From IMG/VR virus record IMGVR_UViG_3300021961_010701, positions 1 through 46,182 of that record: a stretch of DNA of 46,182 nt; one strand, written 5' to 3'. The notes beneath the pieces are model-generated. The model did no database searches and was not told the DNA's origin. It saw nothing but the letters and a program-made list of their open reading frames with translations. The position numbers were made by a program, and so were the translations under genes. Shown one piece after another: positions 24,063 to 31,651 of the stretch. Source of the DNA: a virus. Position 1 is the first letter of the stretch, and the number at the start of each line of letters is the position of its first letter.

Positions 24063-24758
24063 TTATTGCCACATGGATGCGCGGATTACTGGGCGGGAAG
24101 CACTGGTACGAGCATCCCAACGATATGTAGCCTTTACGTTTTTGCCACCTTTCATAACTTCGCCCTCAACTAAGTACAGTCCACCGAGAATTCCCTGAGC
24201 GTTAATATTAATTGAATTATTAACGGTGGATGCAATTTTTAGAGCGTCATTGCGAATAGCAGTATTGTCGTTTTTGGTGTTAGACACGTTATCAGCTGAG
24301 CGTTTTAAATCGTCTTCAATTTCAGTAAACTCGTCTGACGAACGCACAATGTTGTTGATAAAATTGTTTTTCTTATTATCATTTGCTTGTTCAAGATTCC
24401 GGCTGATCATTTTAACTGATGTGCTGGTAGTAATGTTTTCACGATTGATAAAATCGTTCAAACTTTTCTTAGCTTCAAGTTCAGCAACACGAAATGCTTC
24501 GCGAACAGCCGATGAGCTACTTCCCCATACAGGCGCATAGCCAGTGGCTTCGATGCTTTCAAGATCGCCCGACAGTAGTTTATACTTGACCTTAACACCA
24601 GTGCGGGTAAAGTCATTAACAGCGACTTGCTCACTGATAGCAGTAGCAGCCGAAGTGCCGGGTTCAACTCCCTCGCCTTTTTTAAACGGATTGCTACTGC
24701 AACCACCTAGTGCCAAAACGGCAGCGAATGTAGCTGATACCAAAAATTGCTTTTTCAT
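24063..24758 (-). CDS. LPP20-family lipoprotein
   Basis: A 231-residue lipoprotein with signal and lipobox L-G-G-C (C20). Residues about 68-100 (E-A-T-G-Y-A-P-V, A-F-R-V-A-E-L-E-A-K-K-S-L) resemble LPP20/FlgP-type lipoproteins, followed by a long Asn-rich helical stretch and a conserved G-L-Y-L-V-E-G-E-V ending strand. It is transcribed from a promoter set within a palindrome and precedes the FlgT-like gene. Likely anchored in the outer membrane of the infected cell. Confidence 0.65.
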   Translation of the reverse strand: MKKQFLVSATFAAVLALGGCSSNPFKKGEGVEPGTSAATAISEQVAVNDFTRTGVKVKYKLLSGDLESIEATGYAPVWGSSSSAVREAFRVAELEAKKSLNDFINRENITTSTSVKMISRNLEQANDNKKNNFINNIVRSSDEFTEIEDDLKRSADNVSNTKNDNTAIRNDALKIASTVNNSININAQGILGGLYLVEGEVMKGGKNVKATYRWDARTSASRPVIRASMWQ

Positions 24759-24789
24759 TTCAAAACCTTAAAAAAATGTTGACAAAAGG

Positions 24790-24825
24790 AAATCCAGTTA
24801 ATGCTATTATGCACTAACTGGATTT
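24790..24825. promoter_or_regulatory. Palindrome embracing a -10 box
   Basis: AAATCCAGTTA (24790-24800) and TAACTGGATTT (24815-24825) are perfect inverted arms around the -10 element of the LPP20-lipoprotein promoter. Either an operator or a hairpin ending the upstream phasin transcript. Confidence 0.6.
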
Positions 24826-24834
24826 AGTAGTCAA
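24806..24834 (-). promoter_or_regulatory. Sigma70-type promoter of the LPP20/FlgT-like pair
   Basis: Minus strand TTGACT (24829-24834), 17-base spacer, CATAAT (24806-24811). Confidence 0.65.
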
Positions 24835-24849
24835 GTCTTTTTGGACTGA

Positions 24850-25131
24850 TTATTTGGCTTTGGCACCGTTTTGAGCAGTATAAGCCTTCATAATGCCTTC
24901 ACCGAATTTAACATAGTCAAATTTGGCTGCTTCTTTGGCAGCTTTAACTGTTTCGGCAGCAATTTCTTGGGTAGCTTCGAGTGTTGCCTTAACTGCTTTT
25001 TTGGTATAGTCAGTTTGGCTGTCAACAAAATGATTCATCGAATCAGCGATGTGATCATTTGTAACGAAAGTTTTAATCCAAGCCTTTTTGGATTGTTGAA
25101 CGGCATCTACGAAAGTGTCAGGTGTAAACAT
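24850..25131 (-). CDS. Phasin-like granule-associated protein
   Basis: A 93-residue amphipathic helical protein. The K-T-F-V-T-N-D-H-I-A-D, F-V-D-S-Q-T-D-Y-T-K-K-A and repeated T-V-K-A-A-K-E-A-A pattern resemble phasins, proteins that coat polyhydroxyalkanoate granules in storage bacteria. It lacks a signal peptide and any Cys. Monocistronic, with a structured leader and both a TATAAT and a late-like CATAAATA upstream. A host-derived metabolic gene is likely; other coiled-coil proteins of similar composition remain possible. Confidence 0.5.
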   Translation of the reverse strand: MFTPDTFVDAVQQSKKAWIKTFVTNDHIADSMNHFVDSQTDYTKKAVKATLEATQEIAAETVKAAKEAAKFDYVKFGEGIMKAYTAQNGAKAK

Positions 25132-25160
25132 AATTTTCTCCTATTAAGCGAGTTTACGGT

Positions 25161-25189
25161 ATAGGACCCGCCCTATTGCGGCATCCTAT
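25161..25189 (-). promoter_or_regulatory. Leader hairpin before the phasin-like gene
   Basis: ATAGGA/TCCTAT outer stem and CCGC/GCGG inner stem, in the 5' leader 30 bases before ATG 25131. Confidence 0.45.
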
Positions 25190-25195
25190 GGTTTT

Positions 25196-25216
25196 ATTAT
25201 AACACAGTTATTTATG
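25196..25216 (-). promoter_or_regulatory. Overlapping TATAAT and late-like box
   Basis: Minus strand CATAAATA (about 25209-25216) followed by TATAAT (25196-25201). There is no -35 box, so late transcription is more likely. Confidence 0.45.
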
Positions 25217-25264
25217 ATTTTATGCTGCAAGAGCACATTTTTTAATCAACTTGCTCTTTTTGTG

Positions 25265-25375
25265 TTATTCGGCTAGCATTACTTTTCGAGCATCTTGCCA
25301 GCGTCCTTCTCTGGTAAGGGCAGCGGCAACACGAGCACGATTTAAAGAATCGATTAGACCACATATGTATGTCAT
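25265..25375 (-). CDS. 36-residue microprotein, cassette gene 4
   Basis: The start overlaps the upstream stop (ATGA). The sequence begins MTYICGLIDSLNRARVA and is helical and basic. It is the last of four coupled small ORFs. Confidence 0.5.
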   Translation of the reverse strand: MTYICGLIDSLNRARVAAALTREGRWQDARKVMLAE

Positions 25376-25518
25376 TGCTGTGGTACCTTTCCTTGTTTTA
25401 AGTGTTCGTAAGCATATAACCAATCTTTTTTGTATTCATTTTGTGCTAAACGCCTTAGATCATCATTACGGGTATCAGCATATGCGTATGCAAACATTCT
25501 TTTGAAAATATCAATCAT
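25372..25518 (-). CDS. 48-residue microprotein, cassette gene 3
   Basis: Starts MIDIFKRMFAYAYADT; ATGA overlaps on both sides. It contains W-L-Y-A-Y-E-H-L-K-Q-G, a common short phage helix. No function known. Confidence 0.55.
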   Translation of the reverse strand: MIDIFKRMFAYAYADTRNDDLRRLAQNEYKKDWLYAYEHLKQGKVPQQ

Positions 25519-25628
25519 TCCCACATCCTCCAACCGTTTGCTTTCATCATATGTTCAACTTGGCGTTGGCGAGTTTCGGCAACGCTGTCCATCCACAAAA
25601 CAAACCATTTTTTAATTTTGGCGGCCAT
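25515..25628 (-). CDS. 37-residue microprotein, cassette gene 2
   Basis: Starts MAAKIKKWFVLWMDSVAE, with W-R-M-W-E at the end; basic N-terminus then amphipathic helix. Coupled by ATGA to the next gene and overlapping the previous one by 17 bases. Confidence 0.55.
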   Translation of the reverse strand: MAAKIKKWFVLWMDSVAETRQRQVEHMMKANGWRMWE

Positions 25629-25773
25629 ATATACCCCCAAAACTTGCTCTTTCATACTGTTTAACCAATCTTTCAACATCATACGTATTTGTTGGATTAT
25701 GTGATTTTACATAATCATCTAGCTGCTTTTGGTAGCTAGCTTGATTAAACAGACTTGTGATCCATTTAAACAT
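25612..25773 (-). CDS. 53-residue small protein, cassette gene 1
   Basis: The start is ATG 25773 (MFKWITSLFNQ), preceded by AAGGAG at seven bases; the upstream in-frame start at 25803 lacks one. Helical N-terminus, charged middle, no known domain. It heads a four-gene cassette behind a late-like box. Confidence 0.6.
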   Translation of the reverse strand: MFKWITSLFNQASYQKQLDDYVKSHNPTNTYDVERLVKQYERASFGGIYGRQN

Positions 25774-25821
25774 TTTTTTTCTCCTTGAATTAGTGAAAAC
25801 CACTAATGGTTTCTACTGAGT

Positions 25822-25829
25822 TATTTATC
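25822..25829 (-). promoter_or_regulatory. Late-like promoter of the microgene cassette
   Basis: Minus strand GATAAATA, one mismatch to TATAAATA, 49 bases before ATG 25773. Confidence 0.5.
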
Positions 25830-25883
25830 ATTTTGTGCTGTCCTGCAACATTTTTATCAATTTTCCTTAATAGAGCTTGACGT

Positions 25884-25891
25884 TATAAATA
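25884..25891 (+). promoter_or_regulatory. T4-type late promoter
   Basis: A perfect TATAAATA, 19 bases before ATG 25911, divergent from the box at 25822. Confidence 0.75.
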
Positions 25892-25910
25892 AAATACAAA
25901 GGAACACAAT

Positions 25911-26339
25911 ATGTCAATTTTTTCTCGTATCAAAGATTTTTTCAAAATACCAAATAATACAAAAATTATGGACGATGATCTTAGTGATATCGCACCTTAC
26001 AAAGTTGAACCGCCTGCGTCTGATCACGGGCAAACTAGCACAGCATATTGGCCGTTCCCCACTCAGCAGCCCACAGAAACAATAGGTATGTCCAAGCCTA
26101 AGGCAAAGTCAAAGCCAGCAAAAGCTCGCCCAGCCAAGCCTAAAGCAGCACCTCCTGTTCCGCCTGCTAAACAGAAAAAACCCAAGGCCGCAGCAATTAC
26201 AGCCAGCCCAAAATCTAAGCAAAAAGCAAAACTATTTGTGGATGGGCACGGGGATGTGCAAGAAGCGACAACTAAAAAACAGCCGGTTAAAAAGAAACGG
26301 CAGTTTGACAAAAAGCCCAAAGCACCAAAGACTAATTAG
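25911..26339 (+). CDS. Lys/Pro/Ala-rich histone H1-like protein
   Basis: A 142-residue protein. Residues 1-60 are mixed (S-I-F-S-R-I-K-D-F-F, an acidic patch D-D-D-L-S-D). Residues about 60-142 are P-A-K and K-K-x-K repeats as in H1-type histones and phage DNA-condensing or internal head proteins. It is driven by a perfect late box, which fits a virion-packaged DNA-binding protein. Its end overlaps the converging UvdE gene by 8 bases. Alternative: a flexible basic scaffold. Confidence 0.65.
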   Translation: MSIFSRIKDFFKIPNNTKIMDDDLSDIAPYKVEPPASDHGQTSTAYWPFPTQQPTETIGMSKPKAKSKPAKARPAKPKAAPPVPPAKQKKPKAAAITASPKSKQKAKLFVDGHGDVQEATTKKQPVKKKRQFDKKPKAPKTN

Positions 26340-27339
26340 TCCAGGATTTATGCAGGGCAAAGCTGGCTAGATTTTTGTGCTTTGACTCACACATGATATC
26401 GTGTGTATCAGTAAAGCTCAATGCCCACTCATTCATAGGCTTATTCCAGTATCGATCACTGTGAGCCCGTAGTTTTTGTTTTTTGTGTCCCGCTGCCAGC
26501 AGTGATTCCATTAATGGAAGCTGGTCGGTTGGGTGATTGACAAGTACATCTTCCCTAGAAGCGGAATAGTGCAGTACAGGACGTACACCACGCCAACTAT
26601 CAATAACACGTTTAACGCGATCGTCATTGGGCGAGATGTATTCCCCTTCGCGAATAAAATGATGATGAATGTCAAGCACAACAGGTATGCTGTCAGATAT
26701 AGAAAGGCAGTCGTCAAGCCCATAAGAATATTCCTCGTTTTCTATCGTGATGGTATTGCGGGCTTCGGGCGATAACTTCGAGTAAGCGTCCAAGAACCCT
26801 TTGGGACCGGCGCGGCCCGAGATGTGGACGTTGATTTTAAAGTCTTGGAAAGATCGGCCAAAGCCCATCCAACGGGCCATTGTTGCATGATATTCAAACT
26901 CCTCTATGCTATTTTGTACAACATCAGGGTTATCAGAAGCCAATACACAAAACTGGCCAGGATGAAAACTGAGACGTACTTTATTACGTCGGGCAATTTC
27001 TCCTGCGCGGTATAACCCTTTTTCTGCCAATGCTCGAATATCAGTTTCATTGTAAAACCAAGACCAATCGCGGTGAGTATACATAGGAAGTATATCACTA
27101 CCAATCCGAACCATTCTGAGTTGATCATCAAGCTCGCCTACTTTTTCTACCAATAACTGAACCGAACGAACATTGTGTTCTACAATATCACGCAAACGTT
27201 CAACAGCAACGTCACGGTGTTGGCGGTTAAGCCACGCCACTGTTGTCGTTCGGGTATTTAGTTCGGGCACCGCAACGACACCTTTTGGCGTTTCTTCGGA
27301 CCATTTGCAAGCAAAACCAATGCGTGTATGTGTAGTCAT
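26332..27339 (-). CDS. uvdE: UV damage endonuclease
   Basis: A 335-residue UvdE/UVDE TIM-barrel nuclease. The N-terminal R-I-G-F-A-C-K, the R-L-S-F-H-P-G-Q-F-C metal strand, E-N-E-E and D-I-H-H-H-F motifs and a late H-Y-S strand are the metal-binding residues of the family. It nicks DNA 5' of UV photoproducts and starts excision repair, a fitting trait for a phage in sunlit water. The start codon lies five bases after the -10 box, implying a leaderless mRNA. It overlaps the end of the plus-strand H1-like gene. Confidence 0.9.
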   Translation of the reverse strand: MTTHTRIGFACKWSEETPKGVVAVPELNTRTTTVAWLNRQHRDVAVERLRDIVEHNVRSVQLLVEKVGELDDQLRMVRIGSDILPMYTHRDWSWFYNETDIRALAEKGLYRAGEIARRNKVRLSFHPGQFCVLASDNPDVVQNSIEEFEYHATMARWMGFGRSFQDFKINVHISGRAGPKGFLDAYSKLSPEARNTITIENEEYSYGLDDCLSISDSIPVVLDIHHHFIREGEYISPNDDRVKRVIDSWRGVRPVLHYSASREDVLVNHPTDQLPLMESLLAAGHKKQKLRAHSDRYWNKPMNEWALSFTDTHDIMCESKHKNLASFALHKSWTN

Positions 27340-27344
27340 GCTGC

Positions 27345-27373
27345 ATTATACATGACTTTGTATTTTATGTCAA
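27345..27373 (-). promoter_or_regulatory. Consensus sigma70 promoter of uvdE
   Basis: Minus strand TTGACA (27368-27373), 17-base spacer, TATAAT (27345-27350). The -35 overlaps the stop of the upstream gene; the ATG starts where transcription would begin. Confidence 0.8.
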
Positions 27374-27927
27374 TTGTTCATTAATTCTATTACATTTTCC
27401 AGCGTGTCTTGCATTAAGTTCTCAAACTTGGCTAATTCGGGCATGATTTTGGCTGGGTGATCAACTAGTACCCATTGCACATCGGGATTGTTTCGAACCG
27501 CATCCACTACAAATTTGCGATAGTTATTGGTCTTGTGTTTGATCAGTCGATCGGTGCTGGCACGCTTTTTAGTCCAATCAAAACCCAATAGCAGCACAAT
27601 ATCCGATTGTGATGCGGCCAACTGCAAAGCAATTAGTTCATCTCGGTTGTCCACTTCAAACGTAAATTGGCCACCATACATCCGCACGGCCCGTGGTCGC
27701 TCTAGTTCAACATACGCTGACTCCGGAATGTACAAGTTGCACATTTCATTCATTTTCCGCTTGAGCAAGTCTCTAGCTTCGCCGGGTTCGTTGCATATAA
27801 CATTGTCAGTGGAGCAACTTCGCCAGGTGCGCCAACTCCCCCAAAAGCTGCCGATGTCCTTGAGCCTGTTTACATCGGTGTTGGGTGGTAGAACAAATGA
27901 ATTAGCCAAGACCCAATTGATTCTCAT
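27370..27927 (-). CDS. Conserved phage protein next to a structural gene
   Basis: A 185-residue protein starting MRINWVLANSF, coupled to the structural gene upstream (ATGA). The F-W-G-S-W-R-T-W-R and V-I-C-N stretches and a later Q-L-A-A-S-Q-S-D-I-V-L-L-L-G-F-D-W strand suggest a Rossmann-like fold. Similar proteins sit beside fibre genes in T4-like phages (impression). Function unknown, perhaps fibre assembly. Confidence 0.6.
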   Translation of the reverse strand: MRINWVLANSFVLPPNTDVNRLKDIGSFWGSWRTWRSCSTDNVICNEPGEARDLLKRKMNEMCNLYIPESAYVELERPRAVRMYGGQFTFEVDNRDELIALQLAASQSDIVLLLGFDWTKKRASTDRLIKHKTNNYRKFVVDAVRNNPDVQWVLVDHPAKIMPELAKFENLMQDTLENVIELMNN

Positions 27928-28985
27928 TCCGCCGCCTTGAGTACCTTCCAATTATAGCCGCCTAAGCAAACCCAAGCAAAGGCGCTGCCAGGCAGTGGAT
28001 CCACATTAAACACAATATCGCCCTTGGTACCCGAGTAGCCCGGAACGGTGGTGCCGTGACCGATTGCATATTGCGCCACACGCAATTTATTGATACTGGT
28101 AATGCCATCCGCACCCAATGTTATTTGCGGTGTTCGTCCAATGCCAATGTTTAATGCTTGATTGCGGTTGGTTCCGATATACGCTTCTTGGTGCTTGTAC
28201 TTGCCCATGGATACACTAACTTCTTCATCCCAAACGTTTAGTGCTGCGTCGGGTTGCTCAGTATTAACACCTAGACGTTTTTTAACCACTACAACTGTTT
28301 CATTCAAGTGTGTTTCGCCGTCTACTGTCAACTCCTGCAGTCGCCCTACTTTTTGTAAATTGCTTTGTGTAATAGATCTAGCCAGGCCAGCATTAGATAC
28401 TAATTGATATTCATCAACTTTAATATTGTCAATAGCAATACCGTCGGTTCGAATTTTTTCAGCCACTTGAGCCACTAATTGGTCGCGCCAGTCCTGGTCA
28501 AGTTTAGCCAGTGTTTTGGCGCTAATAGTATTGGCCAGTGGAAGCCAACACCTATCGTCCCCATTAATCGATCCAGTAACTGACAAATCCTTGACTGTAA
28601 CGGACTCTACAAAATTTCCATCTCGCGCAGTTAATGTATTTTCAACCACTGTAGCATCATCCATAATGGTTAATTGACACGCAGTGGCTTTATCGTCAAT
28701 ACCAGTGCTGGCAAAATTAGTTAATAAGTCCAGTCGTATTTTGGCCATGTTTTCATTTACACACTGATGAACCACTGTGTTAATGTCAATAGAACCAACA
28801 CGCTCAAGGGTGCGGCGCACTACTGCTTGGTTAATCATGTTTTCAATTTTTTCTAACCAAACAGGATCAGAGGACAACGATTCAACTGCGGTTAAAATGT
28901 TTGTTTCAATGGCTTGGTCCACTAGGTTTTTGATACTACTAGTATCAATACTAATAGCTGTAGCTGTAATTGTTGAATCAGACAT
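27924..28985 (-). CDS. Phage structural (fibre or whisker-like) protein
   Basis: A 353-residue structural protein from ATG 28985, chosen because GGAGG stands four bases upstream. The N-terminal 110 residues are helical, the middle has V-K-D-L-S-V-T-G-S-I and E-L-T-V-D-G-E-T-H-L strand repeats, and the C-terminal third carries L-G-V-N-T-E-Q-P-D-A-A-L-N-V and a G-D-I-V-F-N-V-D-P-L-P tail domain typical of fibre/baseplate proteins. Its partner receptor is unknown. It overlaps the amidinotransferase gene by 8 bases. Confidence 0.7.
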   Translation of the reverse strand: MSDSTITATAISIDTSSIKNLVDQAIETNILTAVESLSSDPVWLEKIENMINQAVVRRTLERVGSIDINTVVHQCVNENMAKIRLDLLTNFASTGIDDKATACQLTIMDDATVVENTLTARDGNFVESVTVKDLSVTGSINGDDRCWLPLANTISAKTLAKLDQDWRDQLVAQVAEKIRTDGIAIDNIKVDEYQLVSNAGLARSITQSNLQKVGRLQELTVDGETHLNETVVVVKKRLGVNTEQPDAALNVWDEEVSVSMGKYKHQEAYIGTNRNQALNIGIGRTPQITLGADGITSINKLRVAQYAIGHGTTVPGYSGTKGDIVFNVDPLPGSAFAWVCLGGYNWKVLKAAE

Positions 28986-29895
28986 GTTTCCTCCGTAAGT
29001 CAAGTGTTACACAATGAAAACCCCCGCCTAGTGTGCGGCTGTGACTTAGTGTATGCGGTATGGCGTCCACACCTTTTGACTTTAGTGTTGTAATTAGCTT
29101 AGTTTGATGACTATCAACAATAACTGTGCGTGGGTCTAGCACTAACATGTTCATGGCAATCCATTTGGACGCATAAGGATATTGATAAAATCCTTGTGGT
29201 ACCACATCCTCCACGTATATTTTCTCCCAGGAATCAAATGCATTGGGGCAATTGCTGTTGTTTACTCGCGAACCGTTTAGCAGCACCAATCCTTCTCGTA
29301 TGGGAACAACAGTAGAATCAATGTGTACACCTGAATAAAAATTACACAGTTCAATTTTGATTTGGGGGAATTGATTGCACAGCCATTCATATGCAGCACG
29401 ATTACCACTATAACTTTCCAAATACAGCCAAGTATCCCCAAGGCGGCAAACATTGGCAGCATCCAACACCATACCGCTATTCCGGGGCATAGTGAATATT
29501 CGTTTGGCTTGACTTGTAACTTGTTCTAATGCTTCAATTTCTTGATTGCGGCAAGGATACATCATATTACAATCTACCAGTGTATCTCCGGCCACAATCA
29601 GCCGATCACGGGGACAGTAGTTGTACATACCGCCCCGTGCTACAAAATCTAAAGGTCGCGGCCTGCGTACTACAGTACCATAGTCAACTAATATTTCTAC
29701 TAATTGATCAAGTTCTACATTAGCTTCTTCAACAATCCAATTGGGTACAGGACCCGAAGGCACCGGTGTTTCGGTCCATGACGTTTTGGCTGCTTCTTCG
29801 GCAAACACCGGATCTGTAGATGGCCAGTTGGCACCACTGGCGCTGCCCACTACAATTTCCTCTAGTGGGTCCCATTCATTGCGGCTATCAATCAT
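28978..29895 (-). CDS. Amidinotransferase (glycine/inosamine type)
   Basis: A 305-residue amidinotransferase-fold enzyme. The catalytic triad is D145 (V-L-D-A-A-N), H191 with D193 (V-H-I-D-S-T), and C295 (G-G-G-F-H-C-V-T-L-D). The N-terminus A-N-W-P-S-T-D-P is typical of arginine:glycine or inosamine-phosphate amidinotransferases, which move a guanidino group from arginine. Such genes occur in cyanophages with unclear roles. ATGA coupling to the 2OG-like gene upstream and overlap with the structural gene downstream suggest modification of a phage product or of a host metabolite. Confidence 0.8.
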   Translation of the reverse strand: MIDSRNEWDPLEEIVVGSASGANWPSTDPVFAEEAAKTSWTETPVPSGPVPNWIVEEANVELDQLVEILVDYGTVVRRPRPLDFVARGGMYNYCPRDRLIVAGDTLVDCNMMYPCRNQEIEALEQVTSQAKRIFTMPRNSGMVLDAANVCRLGDTWLYLESYSGNRAAYEWLCNQFPQIKIELCNFYSGVHIDSTVVPIREGLVLLNGSRVNNSNCPNAFDSWEKIYVEDVVPQGFYQYPYASKWIAMNMLVLDPRTVIVDSHQTKLITTLKSKGVDAIPHTLSHSRTLGGGFHCVTLDLRRKHV

Positions 29896-30404
29896 ATGTG
29901 TCCAGTAATTTGAAGCGTGTATCTAGGAGTTAAACCCAAGTTAGCTGCCATGTGCGGTGCATCATAAGCCCATTCTATTGTGGATCCTGCTGACCAATTT
30001 ACATACGGCTCTCCACAGTATTCAGCATAGTGTCCGGGCTCCCAATCATTTAAAAATATTACAGCACGGCGTATACTGGATTCTTGTCCTTGTAAGCCGT
30101 GTACCTGTATATATTTCAAGTAAAGATCGCCGTGCGTGGGCAACACCGTTCCAGTGTTCATACGATAATAACTGGTGCCGATATCCCGCCATCCTTGTGC
30201 CACAAAAATATCAACGAAGCGTTGGTTCCAAGAAGGCTGACTGCTCCGCATGTCGCACATGTCTCCAGTAAACTTATTGGGATAACCTTGTGCCGTCCAC
30301 TTGGCAGATAACGCCACATCATTGAACGGTTCATTGATATAGTTTAACGTTTTGTACTCGTCGTCCCAGAATTTGTACAACTGATATTTTTTTATGTTAT
30401 GCAT
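29892..30404 (-). CDS. 2OG-Fe(II) oxygenase-like protein
   Basis: A 170-residue protein with T-H-G-D near residue 91 (HxD), R-R-A-V-I-F-L-N-D-W, then W-S-A-G-S and P-H-M-A-A-N with a distal H, and P-R-Y-T-L-Q-I-T-G at the end. The HxD...H order fits a small Fe(II)/2-oxoglutarate oxygenase. It is coupled to the UDP-sugar dehydrogenase (TAATG) and amidinotransferase genes (ATGA), suggesting one biosynthetic unit. Substrate unknown. Confidence 0.55.
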   Translation of the reverse strand: MHNIKKYQLYKFWDDEYKTLNYINEPFNDVALSAKWTAQGYPNKFTGDMCDMRSSQPSWNQRFVDIFVAQGWRDIGTSYYRMNTGTVLPTHGDLYLKYIQVHGLQGQESSIRRAVIFLNDWEPGHYAEYCGEPYVNWSAGSTIEWAYDAPHMAANLGLTPRYTLQITGHI

Positions 30405-31648
30405 TATTTTTGACGAGTATTTCCGTAGTGTACAACTTTAATACCATCTAGTGTGGTAGGCAATGTGCGCCAAGGGTCAACAATAACACTTCCAGGGTGT
30501 ATTGTGCAATAAGGCTCGGTATTTTTTTGATCGCCGGTATATTCATATGTAATACGACGATTGTGTGCCCACAAATAAACTGCGGCGCCTTCGACTGAAG
30601 CAATAACATCTGTAGGATCATCGGCTAGTGGATCTACATACCTTACATCAATGCCGCGCTCTTTGATATAGTGTCCTACCAGCGTTGAGTAACTGCCAAT
30701 ACAGTAAGGCACATCGGGTTTGTAGGCTTTGCCGTGAATTACAATTGGCAGATCCAATTCCAGTTGGCTTTGCGTGATCAAAAACTCTGCTAGATTTTTT
30801 GCTTGTATTTCACGAGCACTCATAATAGTGTCAAACAAGTCATAGCCAATGTCATATTCTTCAGCCAGCCATCGTAAGGCAATGTTGTCACGGGGATGGC
30901 AAGCACCTGCATCTCCCATGCCCGCTGTCATGTACTTGGGACCCATGATGCGCATGGTACTACGCGCCAGTGCGTTAGTAACAACATCTACATTAATGTT
31001 GCCAATACGCATAGCAAAGTCTTGAATCATGTTGGCCAGTCCAACTTTGGCGCTGATAAATGTGTTATAAAAAATCTTAATCGCTTCGCACTCGTCCCAT
31101 GTGCCAATTTCATAGCGCGGATCATTTTGCATGATTTGCTTGTAAATATCTACAAGCTCACTAGCAACACCATTCCAATTGCCATCTTCGGTACCAATCA
31201 TAACCATTTCAGGATTGGCCATATCCCATTTAACTGAGCCCATAGCAATTAAGTAAGGGTTATATAAAAACTGGTGTTGTTTATCAAGTAAGTTGATAAA
31301 ATGCCTGCGAGTGGTGCCGGGTAATACTGTGCTGATTAGGACTACCTTTTTGGGAGATTTAGCGTATTGATTGATTTTGGCAATAGCATCTTTTACAGCA
31401 CCGTGCCCAAAATCTTTTGGAGTCATATGGCTGCTAGGCGTTGATCCATCGTAACCCGCTTCGTGGGGTGTGGGCACTGCTATAAAAATCCACTCACTTT
31501 CATTTACTATTTCTTCGATGCCGCAAACTTTTATCAGCTCACTTGTTCTTGGGTAAATATCATAACCCCGGACTGTGAACTTTTCTGCCATAACTTCAGC
31601 GCAGTCCAGCCCTAATTTTCCAATGCCAATAAAGCCGATATTTTTCAT
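30404..31648 (-). CDS. UDP-sugar dehydrogenase, full length
   Basis: A 414-residue UDP-glucose/GDP-mannose dehydrogenase. The NAD loop GIGKLG is at residues 8-13, F-I-A-V-P-T-P at about 55-61, and the catalytic C250 in D-A-G-A-C-H-P-R-D-N. The last 100 residues form the UDP-binding domain. The motif reads CHPRDN where classical enzymes have CFPKDT, so it may be a divergent subgroup. Product is a UDP-uronate. It begins 3 bases from the divergent glycosyltransferase-like gene. Confidence 0.82.
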   Translation of the reverse strand: MKNIGFIGIGKLGLDCAEVMAEKFTVRGYDIYPRTSELIKVCGIEEIVNESEWIFIAVPTPHEAGYDGSTPSSHMTPKDFGHGAVKDAIAKINQYAKSPKKVVLISTVLPGTTRRHFINLLDKQHQFLYNPYLIAMGSVKWDMANPEMVMIGTEDGNWNGVASELVDIYKQIMQNDPRYEIGTWDECEAIKIFYNTFISAKVGLANMIQDFAMRIGNINVDVVTNALARSTMRIMGPKYMTAGMGDAGACHPRDNIALRWLAEEYDIGYDLFDTIMSAREIQAKNLAEFLITQSQLELDLPIVIHGKAYKPDVPYCIGSYSTLVGHYIKERGIDVRYVDPLADDPTDVIASVEGAAVYLWAHNRRITYEYTGDQKNTEPYCTIHPGSVIVDPWRTLPTTLDGIKVVHYGNTRQK

Positions 31649-31651
31649 ATT

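Noticed and set aside
24779-24810. A plus-strand promoter TTGACA...TATTAT
   Set aside because: Spacing is about 20 bases and no plus-strand gene follows for a kilobase.
25251-25615. Two plus-strand ORFs over the microgene chain
   Set aside because: The minus-strand frames have coupled starts and phage-like sequence; the plus frames have neither.
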